Assembly: GCA_037577475.1 (NCBI GenBank) | Contig: CM075194.1 | Location: forward strand, 7,367,992 to 7,431,991 | Reading direction: 5' to 3' | DNA: 64,000 nucleotides | Origin: Chaunax sp. Z400 | Taxonomy: Eukaryota; Chordata; Actinopteri; Lophiiformes; Chaunacidae | Shown here: piece after piece, positions 35,766 through 46,608 of the stretch | Layout: each line of letters begins with the position of its first letter | How positions within the stretch are numbered: the stretch's first letter is position 1 | The notes under the pieces: model-generated | Database searches by the model: none | Told to the model about the DNA's origin: nothing | Seen by the model: the letters and a program-made list of their open reading frames with translations, nothing else | Program-made: the position numbers and the translations under genes

Positions 35766-37620
35766 CAGGACGCTGCCTTGATAACCCTCACCCACATAGC
35801 CCTCAGGCCAACAACACGAGAGCAGTCCCTTCACAGACGGGGAACAAAGGGCGATGCAGGGCTGCCTCCCGCCCCCACATCCCCTCCTAAGAATTCATGA
35901 TGATGGGATACAAGTCGTTTTTTCTCTGCTTTTCTTTTCCCGGCACCAAGGGAGGGGATTGCCCACGATAGCTGTTCTTAAATATTTCATTTCTCTTTTT
36001 AAAATTAAATTTTCTCGCTCGACCTGGGACCTCATCTTTAAATTGCAGATGACTGGTCTTTAGTTAGTGGGAGTATTTTACTGTTATTTATGCAGGGAGG
36101 CTTTACAAGAGCTTGTGCGCTCCTTGTTTGCCGCACCCTGCTTCACATCTTTCACACTGGGAGCTTCCCACTACAACCATGGTCTTCTACAGCTGGGGCT
36201 CTACAGGTGCCTTGCTCAGGGACACCTTAGTGGTAGCTGATGAGCAAAGGGAGCTGGTTTCATTCAATCTCTCTTCACAGATATCTTCATTTTTCCGACT
36301 CGTGAGCTGCCAGCGGCCCCAGACGAAACCCAAGATTAAAAAGCCTTCATCAAACCAATGGACACTCTTTGATGATTAGTGTTTGAGCCGTCAGTCACCC
36401 AGACGTGTTTTTCTCACTGCTGTCAAGAATGATTAAGATGTGTTCTTTAGACACACGAAAGCTAAAGCTCTGAACTCGATTTACACCCCAAAAGATTTAC
36501 ACCAAACAGGAGCTTTTGAACTGTTCTTGCTGGAGAAAAGTGGAAAAAATGCCTCTAGAATTAAAATATGAGTTGTATTGTGACACTGACTCATCACAGA
36601 TTTCACCATGTTTTCTGCCCTCATTTCACATTTGAATTCATCGGCCACATAGGGAAGAAAGTTCCCACACTGACACCTTAGACTTGCCTGCCATCTCAAT
36701 CATCAGTTCTGCTGGAGCAGTCGGAGGTTCAGTGCCTTGCTCGAGGGTATTTCAGTAGTAGTAGTAGTTGTTGTTATTGTGGGACAGAAATGTGCTTTTC
36801 ATTCTCTTCTTGTTCGAAATTTGATTTTCTCAATCTGTCCAAGGATTGTAACCTGTGATCTTCTGGTCACAAGCTCTGAACCTTTAGGCTATATCTGCCC
36901 TCATGACACTCGCCTGGTGCTGTCTGGAACTATGCTACATCAAACAAATGGTTTCTATTCACAGATACTGTTGTGGTTTTCTCTTGTTTTTGTTTCAAAA
37001 TATGCAGAAGAGAAACCTTTTATTTCTTGAAACATGACGTCAATGTTAACGAGGTTCATAGACAGATCAACAAAATTCTTGTAAAAACAAGCAAAACTCT
37101 TGACAGAAACTGCATTGTAGGAAAAAATCCTGATGAGTGAGGGAGCTTTAGTTTGAGTTGAGTTTAATTTGAAACTTGAATTTGTGAACATTTTTGGAAA
37201 ACATAATTTACTGTTTCCAAGCATTATTTGTTTAACTCACTAATGTTAAGTTTAAAGCAAACCAAAAAACTTGGTAAAAATAACAATTGTCTTGTATAAA
37301 AAGAGTGAGATGTATACGAGCCCACACTCTGTGACTTAAATGATATTAATGAGATGATGCTCACTGATGGAGCAGGACAAGCTGCACTGATTGCTAATTC
37401 GTAGTTCCACTCAAGTTTCATGCTTGCAAAGAAGAAGAGGGAACAATGTAGAAATGTTTGTTTAGAATCTTTTTTATTTTTTTCATCCTTTTTTTGATTT
37501 TAGGGAAAGTGTTGGGCTTTTCTTTTTCTTTTTTTATATCCTCCACATGCATATGTGTGTTATGCAAGGTTATACAGTTCAGATTTTGTTTTGTAATAAA
37601 CAATGAAACTTGAGATGCTC
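35766..37620 (+). other. psen1: psen1 3' untranslated region
   Basis: No further coding signal follows the TAG at 35763-35765. The first convincing AATAAA is at 37595-37600 (tttgtaataaacaatg), giving a 3' UTR of about 1.85 kb. A short GTA/GTT trinucleotide run lies at about 36754-36775. Confidence 0.55.
37595..37600 (+). terminator. psen1: Probable psen1 polyadenylation signal
   Basis: A canonical AATAAA followed by a T/GT-rich element (ctcttgttttgtttgag) about 20 bases downstream. Confidence 0.55.
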
Positions 37621-37739
37621 TCTTGTTTTGTTTGAGCGTGACATGTTGTTCTCAAGTCTATAATTTTATTTTATTTTTTTGCCAACCTTTGCAGCCAGTG
37701 TCGACCACAATGTAACACTTGTGGGGATGACTGTGGTCA

Positions 37740-38110
37740 GGGTTAAAGGAACATTTAACTCAAAGTAGTTATTATCTACTCGCCCCCGTTACGATGGAAT
37801 GTCAGGTGAAGTTTCTTAATCCACAAAACATTTTTGGAGCTTCACAGCAAAACTGCATCTCAGCATTCTCCTGAAAAACAGAAGAAGATGGGGACTTATT
37901 TTAAAGTAACACGTGAAAGCAAACATAAAATGACCTACAGTTTGTACGGTGTAATCCAAGTCTACAGAAACCCCAAACTGATTTGAAAAGATGTTATTTA
38001 CACCCTTTTTAAACTGAAATCTTCACTAAGCTAAAAGCATTAGTGTACATCATGTCTTAATTAGATGCACAAGCTCAAGCGCAGATACATGCAGCCCTAG
38101 ATGAGGTAGG
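37740..38110 (+). repeat. Dispersed fish repeat, copy D
   Basis: It opens with ggttaaaggaacatttaact, then tatctactcgcccccgttac, gtcaggtgaagtttcttaat, ccacaaaacatttttggagc, attctcctgaaaaacagaag, gtgtaatccaagtctacag, gatttgaaaagatgttattt, and ends around ctaaaagcattagtgtacat. This is the clearest internal copy of the family also seen at 6930, 7470, 30080 and 44745. Confidence 0.7.
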
Positions 38111-38464
38111 CTTTAACAGATTACGGAAGCCTCCGGGTATAGCAGGTAAAAGCATTGAGGTAGCACAAGCTCTCACTGATCACGTTCGGCAGTGCACGTA
38201 CCTGCATTCGAACTTGTGTTCGTGCTTAATTTTGGTGTGTTAAATTAAGTATTTTAACAAACTATGCACAGGGGATGGTGGTTATACTGGTTCATTTCGT
38301 CCTCATGCTAGTTGTTCTCCTGGGTCACTGACACTGGATCAGTGTGAGTCTGTTGACATCAGCCACTCTGTCTGCTGCCACAACAGCATGCAGGAGATCA
38401 GTGGCCTCCGCAGCCTTGTAAAACATCCTCAGCATTGTCCAGCAGATGTTGAAGGACTTCAGCC

Positions 38465-38498
38465 TCCTAGTAAAATAAAAGAATTTATTTTACTAGGA
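38465..38498. repeat. Perfect 15-bp inverted repeat with 4-nt loop
   Basis: The arms 38465-38479 and 38484-38498 are exact reverse complements around AGAA. It lies between psen1 and the coiled-coil reading frame, at the edge of a dispersed repeat, and may mark an inverted insertion junction. Confidence 0.8.
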
Positions 38499-38559
38499 AT
38501 TTAATTTAATTTATTTTTATTCTTTATTGAGTTTTACACAAACTGATGTTTTCTATGAA

Positions 38560-38715
38560 GATCTCAATGAACAAAGTGACTAGTAGCTGTCTGATAAATG
38601 TGGTGCTGTAAAAAGCACAATGTTTCCCACTGAAATGTGGAGTAGAAATATAAAAGAGTCAAAAAAATTGCTCAAAATTGTACTTGAGTAAATGTACTTA
38701 GTTACATTCCTATGC
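38560..38715 (+). repeat. Teleost dispersed repeat ('tacttgagtaaatgtactta' family), copy 1
   Basis: It contains gtgctgtaaaaagcacaatg, tgtggagtagaaatataaaa and ttgtacttgagtaaatgtac ttagttac. The same family appears at 48690-48830 and near 52015-52090. Confidence 0.65.
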
Positions 38716-39698
38716 ATTGTTTATATACAACACCAGACAACAGATAAAGCTGTATGACATGAGGTTTTACTTCTGTAAAACTGCTCTGATCTCTCTTTTG
38801 ATTTGTCTCCTCCATGCAGGGTCAGGGGTGCAGAACGATTGGAGCTGTCCAACTTCAACACATTTACATAACACTGTTGTCTCTCACTGCATAATCTGCA
38901 CTGACATTCAGTGAGCGAACCCTCCCAGGAAATGACACAAAGCATTTCTGCAGATGGTGAGAATATTGTGGAAATTCCTAAATGTGCTGATTGATACCCT
39001 GGCATCCCGGGCTCGCCGTACACGATGCCAACTTGCTGACGGGTGCAGCTGGCACTCTGCCTGCAAGCGTTGGATGCATTAGCTGTCACCATGGGGACCA
39101 TTTGGCCTTGCTGGCAGGGACAGTGTGGCAGTTTACCAGAATGTTTGTCCTCATACTGTGACTTTCCTAACAAGCCCTCTGTGAGGTCTCATTCTGGCAT
39201 GTGAGTTAATTGCATATAAGGCTTCATCTTCTGCAGACACCTGTTCTATTCAGATGTTGCAACATGCACTTGAAGCTGTTTGGACTCCTGCAGGAAACAT
39301 TAAACCTTCCTCAAACCTTATTTTTCTTAGTCATGAAGAATCCATTATGGAAAAATAATGAATCTTCTGTTTCTGTTTATCTCCTTGCAGATGTGATGTT
39401 ATATCTTTGTAGGCCTTTAAGCGTGTTCCTGGAAATGTGGTGATACTAGAATGAACTGATGTAATCTGCATGGAGGGGAATTAAGCAGGACACGTTATGG
39501 CGGTGTGTCACTGTGCATTAGAGGTTTCCCAGGATAGCTCTGCTAAGGGGATTAATGTCTAGGAAGGGATATCTGCTCCGTGTTAGACATGTAAGACTTC
39601 AATAATCGCTCTAGACCGGCAACAGGCACAGCTGAAAGAAGACGAAGCTCAGACAGAAAGATCAAACCCTGTAAAGGTGAATAAAAAACATTTCAGAG

Positions 39699-39971
39699 AT
39701 GTCTAAGGAAAAGCTGGAGAGCCTGGTGAAGCACATGGAGGAGACTCTCTCGGAGATGGAGCAGCTGAAGCAGCACTGTGGGAAGCAGAGTGAGGAGCTG
39801 AGCCAGCTGGTGGTGGAGCTTCGGAGAGAGAACCAGGAGCTGGTGGAGAAGTACAACCAGCTTGCTGTGGAGATGAAGGAGGCGAAGGAGATTATTGAAC
39901 AGCTACAGGACACGAAATATGCCTTTAATGCAAAGGAGAGGCAGGCGCAGAAGCTCAGTCGGCAGTTGTAA
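39699..39971 (+). CDS. Small coiled-coil protein, 90 aa, family unknown
   Basis: This single-exon reading frame starts at ATG 39699 with a purine at -3 (cagagATGt). An in-frame stop lies seven codons upstream, so the start is well bounded. The protein has long runs of Leu/Glu/Lys/Gln in heptad-like spacing (MSKEKLESLVKHMEETLSEM, then EELSQLVVELRRENQELVEK) and no Cys-rich, membrane or signal segment; it should be one continuous alpha-helical coiled coil. A splice-acceptor-like tttcag directly precedes the ATG, so an untranslated 5' exon may exist. An AATAAA follows at 40651. Codon wobble positions are GC-rich (gagctg, gtggag, aagcag), unlike the flanking AT-rich DNA, which argues for real coding. 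I do not recognise the family. It could be a lineage-specific gene or a retained fragment of a longer coiled-coil protein. Confidence 0.7.
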   Translation: MSKEKLESLVKHMEETLSEMEQLKQHCGKQSEELSQLVVELRRENQELVEKYNQLAVEMKEAKEIIEQLQDTKYAFNAKERQAQKLSRQL

Positions 39972-40650
39972 AGGCCCTCGAGAAGGCTGGAGCCATGGCT
40001 ACAGGTGGATGTGACCTGCTGTGGTGAAAACAGAGTTCTGGAGGGAACAGCGATGGAAAATAGAAGATCTCTAAATACTGGGTGTGCATGAAGGCTAAAC
40101 TGGGCACAGCTGTTTTCTTAGACCTGTCAAAATTGTGTTTTTTCTCCCAGCATATGCACATTTTAGGTCCTAAAGGGATGGATGTAAAGCTCAGTAATTT
40201 AAATGTTAACTTAAATCCTGTGGTTTAGGGCTCCTTTTAAAGCCATGGCTAGACTTAATGACCAGGAATCAAAACTGGAGGTCTGAGGAAGTGGAAAATG
40301 TGGAATCTGGTTGAAGAAGTGTTTTTCCAAACATTATACATAAGGCATTAGGTTTCTATAATTAAAACAAGTACATGCCTGGAAGCTTGGCTGCACACTG
40401 CCCCTGTAAAGATTTTATTTGATGATAGCCACTGAATATTATTTTTAGATGTTCAGTGACCAAAAGATGTGGGTGGTCACGTGTGTTTAACCTCCGTAGA
40501 CTAAAACTATAAAAAAAAAAAAACTACCTGATTATCCGTTCCTGCCCTCGACTTTGTGAGAGGGTGCCTCCCTCCACACTGGCTCACAGGACACAGAATA
40601 ACAGAGAAAAAGAGGCAAATGTATCTTTATGTATGTTATCCATGTATCTC

Positions 40651-40656
40651 AATAAA
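40651..40656 (+). terminator. Polyadenylation signal downstream of the coiled-coil ORF
   Basis: Canonical AATAAA (tctcaataaagtattcc) about 680 bases past the stop; there is no other gene between. Confidence 0.55.
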
Positions 40657-40659
40657 GTA

Positions 40660-43600
40660 TTCCTAATGTTCAAGCCAAGTCAAAACTACATGGACTAAAG
40701 CTGCAGTTTGATGGGTTTTTATTCAACCATAATCCTGCACTAAATGTGCTGAATGAATGAGAATGTCTTTGAATGTCTTTTCAAATATATGTGGATTTAC
40801 CTTTAAAACAAGAACTCTAAATATGGTAATATTTAGCATAACAACTAGAATGAACCATTGAAAGACGGAACCATTTTATTTATTTTCTTGTTGAGAATTA
40901 GATTTTTTTTTAAAAAATTGATGCACTGTCATGTCTGTAGGCAACTCTAACTTTGAAGCCACGCCCACAGTTGGTTATTTAGTTATTATTTATTATTTAG
41001 TTGGTTATTCCTTTTCAGTGTCTTTTAAAAACATACGTATGTGGGTTTACTTTTCCAACAAGAGTTCTAAATATGTTAATATTTAGCATAACAACTAAAA
41101 TGTATATAATATATATTATAAATAATAATGTATATATTATGGTAAATATTGTACATGTGCAGAAAACCACTTGGTTTATGGTGCATCAGCCTTTCACCAG
41201 ATAGACATGATTTGTATATGGGAGCTTAAAATTAAATGAAAAATGTAAGATGGGACTGCATGAGGTTACTCAGTTTCTATTTGATGGTCCACTGAATTTA
41301 CTCATCTTATGTTTCAGCTAACATAAGGCAAAGTAGCTGCCTTAGCTTGCATTTTGTGTTGAACCTGCAAGTCTATGGTTAAATATGAAACGCCTTGATT
41401 TTAAACAACAACATTACACAATAAATCATTCTGTCTCGCCTAAACACGGTTAGCGATCCTTCAGTATAACCAGATAAACAAACATGTGGCTGCCACTTGA
41501 AATGTTTTGGTAGCGTCGAAAGACTGTTTCTTTTACATATGATGGAAAAACATCTCTCCGGTTGTTTCACACCCTTTCTGAATCACTCCTAGACAAAATA
41601 AATCATCAAAGATGAAAACAGTACAAATGACGTGTACACATTACTCCCAAGATGTATTTTTACATGAGACCACAATTACATAACTTTCCCTTCAGTAGTT
41701 TTGGGTTTTGGGGATGTTTAGAACCACAGAGGGGAGAAGGGGGGTGGAGGGGAGGAGGGGAAGGGTAAGATCGTTTTGGAAAGCAGATTGGCAGATGTTT
41801 AAACACAGCTCTGGTAGTGACTTTGGCTGTTTCCCCTTTTAAACCCAAAATGATCACTTTTCCATGCCATTTTGATGCAATGTCACTTTTCAGATATGCT
41901 GTCAGATTCTTCTAAGAGCATTTGTGTTATTGGTTATTCAAAATAAATGTTTTGAACTATTGAGAACCCATGATAAATAATGGTAGTCTGGAGACTGTAG
42001 GCCCTCTTTTACAGTTCAAAACACATGCTTAACTTTGTCTTTGTTTATCTTCATGACTTTTTCTAATTTTGTGAAGATTGCCTCTAAACACAGTTTTGAA
42101 CCGAATGCATTTTTAAAAAGTCGACCTCAAGTTTTAACATATACTCAAATGCAGCTATCCCTCAAAACCCAAATGAGTGTTTTAATTTATGTTAGGAGTT
42201 TTATAACAGTTTAGGGTTAACATATCTCCAGAATAAGTAACTTCACATCTCAATATACTGTAATTATTCTACATGTTTCTGTCTCTAACGTTTTAGCCAA
42301 CAAAAAGAGCATATATTTGTTCAGGAAATGTGCAACCCAGTGTTCCCAAAGGGAAGTCTCTGCTTTCAGCTTTAATAAGTCAGAAGTACAGAGAAAACAT
42401 ATAAAATAAAAACATGGCTGATTTTGTAGTTGTCATAATTTCAATAGTGCACTGATGACTGGAAAAATTCACATGAACAGCTTTGCTGACTTGCCATAGA
42501 TACAGAAACATGGTGGTCGAACGTAAATGTTTGGTTGATGGGTATGAACTTTTTAAAATATATATGTTTTTATTTTGCTTTTAACTACCACAACAGCAAC
42601 AAAGACATGACAGAGGGAGCAACAAAAAAAAGTTACTTTAGTGTAGGAAATCTGATAAATTGCCTCAAGCGATGTCACTGGAGTCAGCATCTGCTGAGGC
42701 TAGAAAAGGTGAGCCAACAGTAGGCCTGTCACAATTATTACATAATAATTATTAGAATCCCTTCCATTCATCTATATAAAACATCTGGATATAGCAAAAA
42801 CATTACATTTCCACCTATAGTGGGCCACCACCATTGACTTGGCGCTTGTTAATGACGTCATCTGGTTGCGCTAAATGGGCTACGAGTGGACAGTAAAGAA
42901 TTAAATTAGCCTTTAGCGCCACCGACTGTTTATCTTTCGAGGTGCTTCACTTTTTGAGCATCTATTGACCTGAACATCACTTGTTTCTTAGTGGCAAAGC
43001 CAAACACCACAGTACTACTGTTGAGGACGAGGTCACTTGTTGAAATTATGAGAAAAAGGTAGGTGTCAAACCCGCGAATAACACAAATCTAATGAAACAT
43101 CTTGAATACATCACCCCACCCATTTCAATTATCTGGAACAGACGGCCGCGGCCGCAGCTCCTTCTGGGCCAATGGCTAATGAGCCTACATAAATGTGATA
43201 GTGGCAAATGGCTTTTCTTCTTATTAAGGTGTATTTGTAAATTAAACTAGGATTAGATTCACACTGTAATGGCGGGATAACAATGAACAATTGAATTGTT
43301 AATCACAAATGTATCTAAAATACCATGCTAGCCTCGCCATTCGTAACGCTCCTCATCTCTGCTTGAAGCTAGCAGCTCAAGGTTACATTAGCCCCTACAA
43401 CACTCCAACATTTGTTAAGTCAAGTTGCATTGTGGGTAATGTAGGCACCAGATTTTGACAAGAAGGAGGAAAATATTGAATAAAAATGATAAATAATGGC
43501 TCTGTAAATTCTGTTTTGGTACTTCAAAATGTACCAACAACTAGAAAATAATATCATTTGAGTCCAAGTAAATCTACAATCCAGCTGACTTCTTTCTTGA

Positions 43601-43890
43601 GAAAGTAAGGTAACATTTAAGACCTATTTTCAGACAAATTACAATCCTGCCTGTCCATTAGAACCAAAACCTCAGGGATGATCTCCCTACATGTACCGGA
43701 GTGGGAGAGCATTATAATGAGGTTCTAGCAAAGTGGGAATAAACTTTTACAAACCCCTATATATACGTATATGAGCCTTACAACAAACGAACACGCTGAT
43801 TAACTGTTATTTTTACAGTTTGAAATTACAGACTGCGCGTAAAAACATCCCCATCTCTGTCAGGAAGGGCTGGAATGGGGCTGGATGTGC
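40660..43890. other. Gene-free spacer before papln
   Basis: No exon is recognised. The sequence is AT-rich with short duplications (tctaaatatggtaatatttagcataacaact at 40816 reappears as tctaaatatgttaatatttagcataacaact at 41067). About 42740-43640 contains repeat-like wording such as gcattgtgggtaatgtagg (43426). Confidence 0.4.
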
Positions 43891-43897
43891 GGCTGGT

Positions 43898-44155
43898 TAA
43901 ATAAGGCGCCGATGACGCCACGGAGGAGGTTTAACAATCAGGACTTTCTCTTCTGCTCGGTTTCCTGTTGGACAAGCGAGAGAGGGAGACAGACAGCCGG
44001 GGAACACCATCCTATCCAAGACACAGCAGGTCCTTCTAGAGGCATCTTCAAGTCAAAGCTCCGGAGAGAAACCAGCTGTCAGTCCCGCTGCGCCCCGCAC
44101 GGATCCTCAGGCGGCTTAGGACTCCAACAAACAGCATTTAGAAGCACTCAGTACG
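43898..44155 (+). promoter_or_regulatory. papln: papln promoter and untranslated first exon
   Basis: A TATA-like ttaaataagg at 43897-43906 precedes a GC-richer, ATG-free stretch ending in a strong donor (gtacg|gtgagt, donor at 44156). The next exon (46603) starts 6 bases before the papln start codon, so an untranslated exon 1 is required. The exact start site, perhaps near 43930, is inference. Confidence 0.55.
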
Positions 44156-44744
44156 GTGAGTAGCACAAGTGATTGCCCCCAAAAGACAATGGATGTTTCT
44201 TCTAATGTTACGTTTTCTGTTAATATTTTTTTTCTTGTCTTGCTGCGCATTGGAAGAATCAGCTGCTTAGAGAGAAAGAGCTGAAACATGTAGTTTTGGA
44301 GAAGGGTTCAAAGGAAACTTTTTTTTTTATCACATCAACATTTTTTTGATATTTATACTTACTGAAATAGTCTAATTTAGGAATAATATGAGGCTAAAGG
44401 AGTTCAAATAGAATATTAAGTTTAATAAAGTCATAATAACCCACAATATGTAGCCTCAGTATACTCTCATGTACAGTATAATCTTCTTTCCTCTATCCAT
44501 TGATGCTCACACAGTGTACAGAACAAAAGACACTACTTGCCCTTTAAGATGAATAATTGTTAATCTGGTTAAATGAAGTGTGTATAGCCAAAGCTTAAAC
44601 ACTTTATTAGCTCATATAAAAAGTGAGGGATGCAGGAGTCTCACAGATCATTTTCAGCAGGCAGTGTTTGATCGTAATCAACCTTATTGAAAGGATAATC
44701 AGTGATATCAATCATTGATTCAGTGGATTATCAATTCTATCAAT

Positions 44745-44875
44745 TCCCTGCGATCCTAAATCAATTTGAAAAGACGTCATTTACACTGTTACACAACTTT
44801 CCATTGGCATGAGGGTGACTAGATAATGACCTAATTTTTGTTTTTGGGTGAACTGTTCCTGTCTTGGCCAGGACG
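44745..44875 (+). repeat. Dispersed fish repeat, copy E (3' part)
   Basis: It shows gatcctaaatcaatttgaaa, agacgtcatttacactgtta, ccattggcatgagggtgact and tttttgggtgaactgttcct, the right-hand end of the family also seen at 30080-30610. Confidence 0.65.
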
Positions 44876-45099
44876 GTCTTGCAAAAGAGATTTTTAATCT
44901 CAGTGAGACTCTCCTGGTAAAATAAAGGTAAAATAAATATATAAAATTCATTCCTGATTAAGAGTTTCATGCCAAAACACCGATTAGCATCTAAACTTAA
45001 GAGTGGTTACCTGACATTTATTAATCATACATTTAAGCTCAATATTCAATCAGGCTATATTGCTGCTCAAATCGACAATTCATGGACTTGTGTATGGAT

Positions 45100-45390
45100 A
45101 TAAGATGAGTTGACCAGGATTTTGATGTTAAATCTATCATTTAAAGTAATTTATCAATCAAAAATGTCAAACATTTACATGGTACAGCGTTTAGGATTTA
45201 AGTATTTCTTACTTTTGTCTGTCTTATATCAATGTGAATCGAATATCTTTGGGTTTCAACCATTGCTAGAACAAACCAAGCAATTTGAAAATGTCCCCTT
45301 GGGTTACGGAAACTTGTAATGATATTTTTCATTGATTAATGGGAAAAACAGTCAACAGATCAATTGGTAATAAAAAAGATATTATTGTGG
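45100..45390 (+). repeat. Teleost dispersed repeat, copy in papln intron 1
   Basis: The landmarks tgtcaaacatttacatggta, gtcttatatcaatgtgaatc, gaatatctttgggtttcaac, agcaatttgaaaatgtcccc and ttttcattgattaatgggaa are the usual text of an interspersed fish repeat also present at 13500-13700. The short reading frame across it is a by-product. Confidence 0.6.
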
Positions 45391-46608
45391 CAGCATCAGT
45401 GTGGGGATTACTTTCTTTAACTATAAATTATTGAAGCGTAAATGACTGCTGTTGGCCCAGACAGAAGTGTACAGTCTCGGACTACCACCACCCAAGGAAG
45501 TTGCTCAATTTGGGGCTTGGTGCAGTGAGTGGGTGTTTTTGAGATCAGACATGCTGACTGTCTGTCTTTCTGCTGTCTGACATCATCCCTCTGACTTCTT
45601 GACTGTTCGCTGTGGGGCGTTCATGGCTGCGGGTTAACTTTCATATCTGTTGGGGCATTTTGTCATCATGGCAGACAAGGCCAGAGGTGTTTTGGCAGCT
45701 CCGAGCCCCATCTTTCTCTCTCAGGGGCAAGAGACCCTCCATTTACCCTGGGAAAAAACAAACAGCCTCTCAGCATGCAACAAAAGATATGTTTTTAGCT
45801 CAATTAAAAGCAAAGTGTTGAGTTAGCACAGGGAAATGATAAGGCTGGTGTTAATGGAGATCTCAGGAAAAGCTTTTTATTATACATGTGTGGCTTAAAA
45901 AGATATATCTCAGCATGTCATTAGGCCTGAATATACACACATACATCATCTTTGTTGGAATGTGAAATCCACATAAGAATTTTGTTAATTGTTTATAAGA
46001 AACAGCTTGTCTGTGATAATTAGTCTGTCTGAAAGTCTTAGACTCTTCAGGGAGATTTTGTGATTGAAGGGCATCTCCCCTGAGCAACAGCAAGATAGAC
46101 TGGATACCAGAAACTGGTGGTGGTCGTGGCTGATGACTCTGCTGAGACTGATGAGGCTGATGAAATTGCAACAATTTGGTAGGCTAACAATGTAGGTGTG
46201 TTGCTTTGCCATTGGATAGATGTGACCTGCAGATCAGAACAGCTGATATCTCATGTGACAGCCCAAGACAATGACAGCAGGAAATTAAGACAACTGTCAT
46301 GGGAGGTGTGAATGACATCTTCAACATATTTTCATCATAAACATTACAGATCCAGCTGTTGATTATCTGCTGTAGTTGCTGGCTGCAAACCAAACTACTC
46401 AACATGGTGTTGCATCAGTTGCTATATACATTCAGTATGTTACTTGTTTTTGCATCATATAAGATTTTGCTCAGAAATCTTTCATTGTAAATGTTGACCC
46501 CTGTCTGGCATCAGTTACAGTCTCATCTCTCATTACTCATAAAGTTGCTCAACATTTATCTGCCATAGTGACTCTGGCTGTCTCATCTGTTTTTCCTTCT
46601 AGGGAAAA

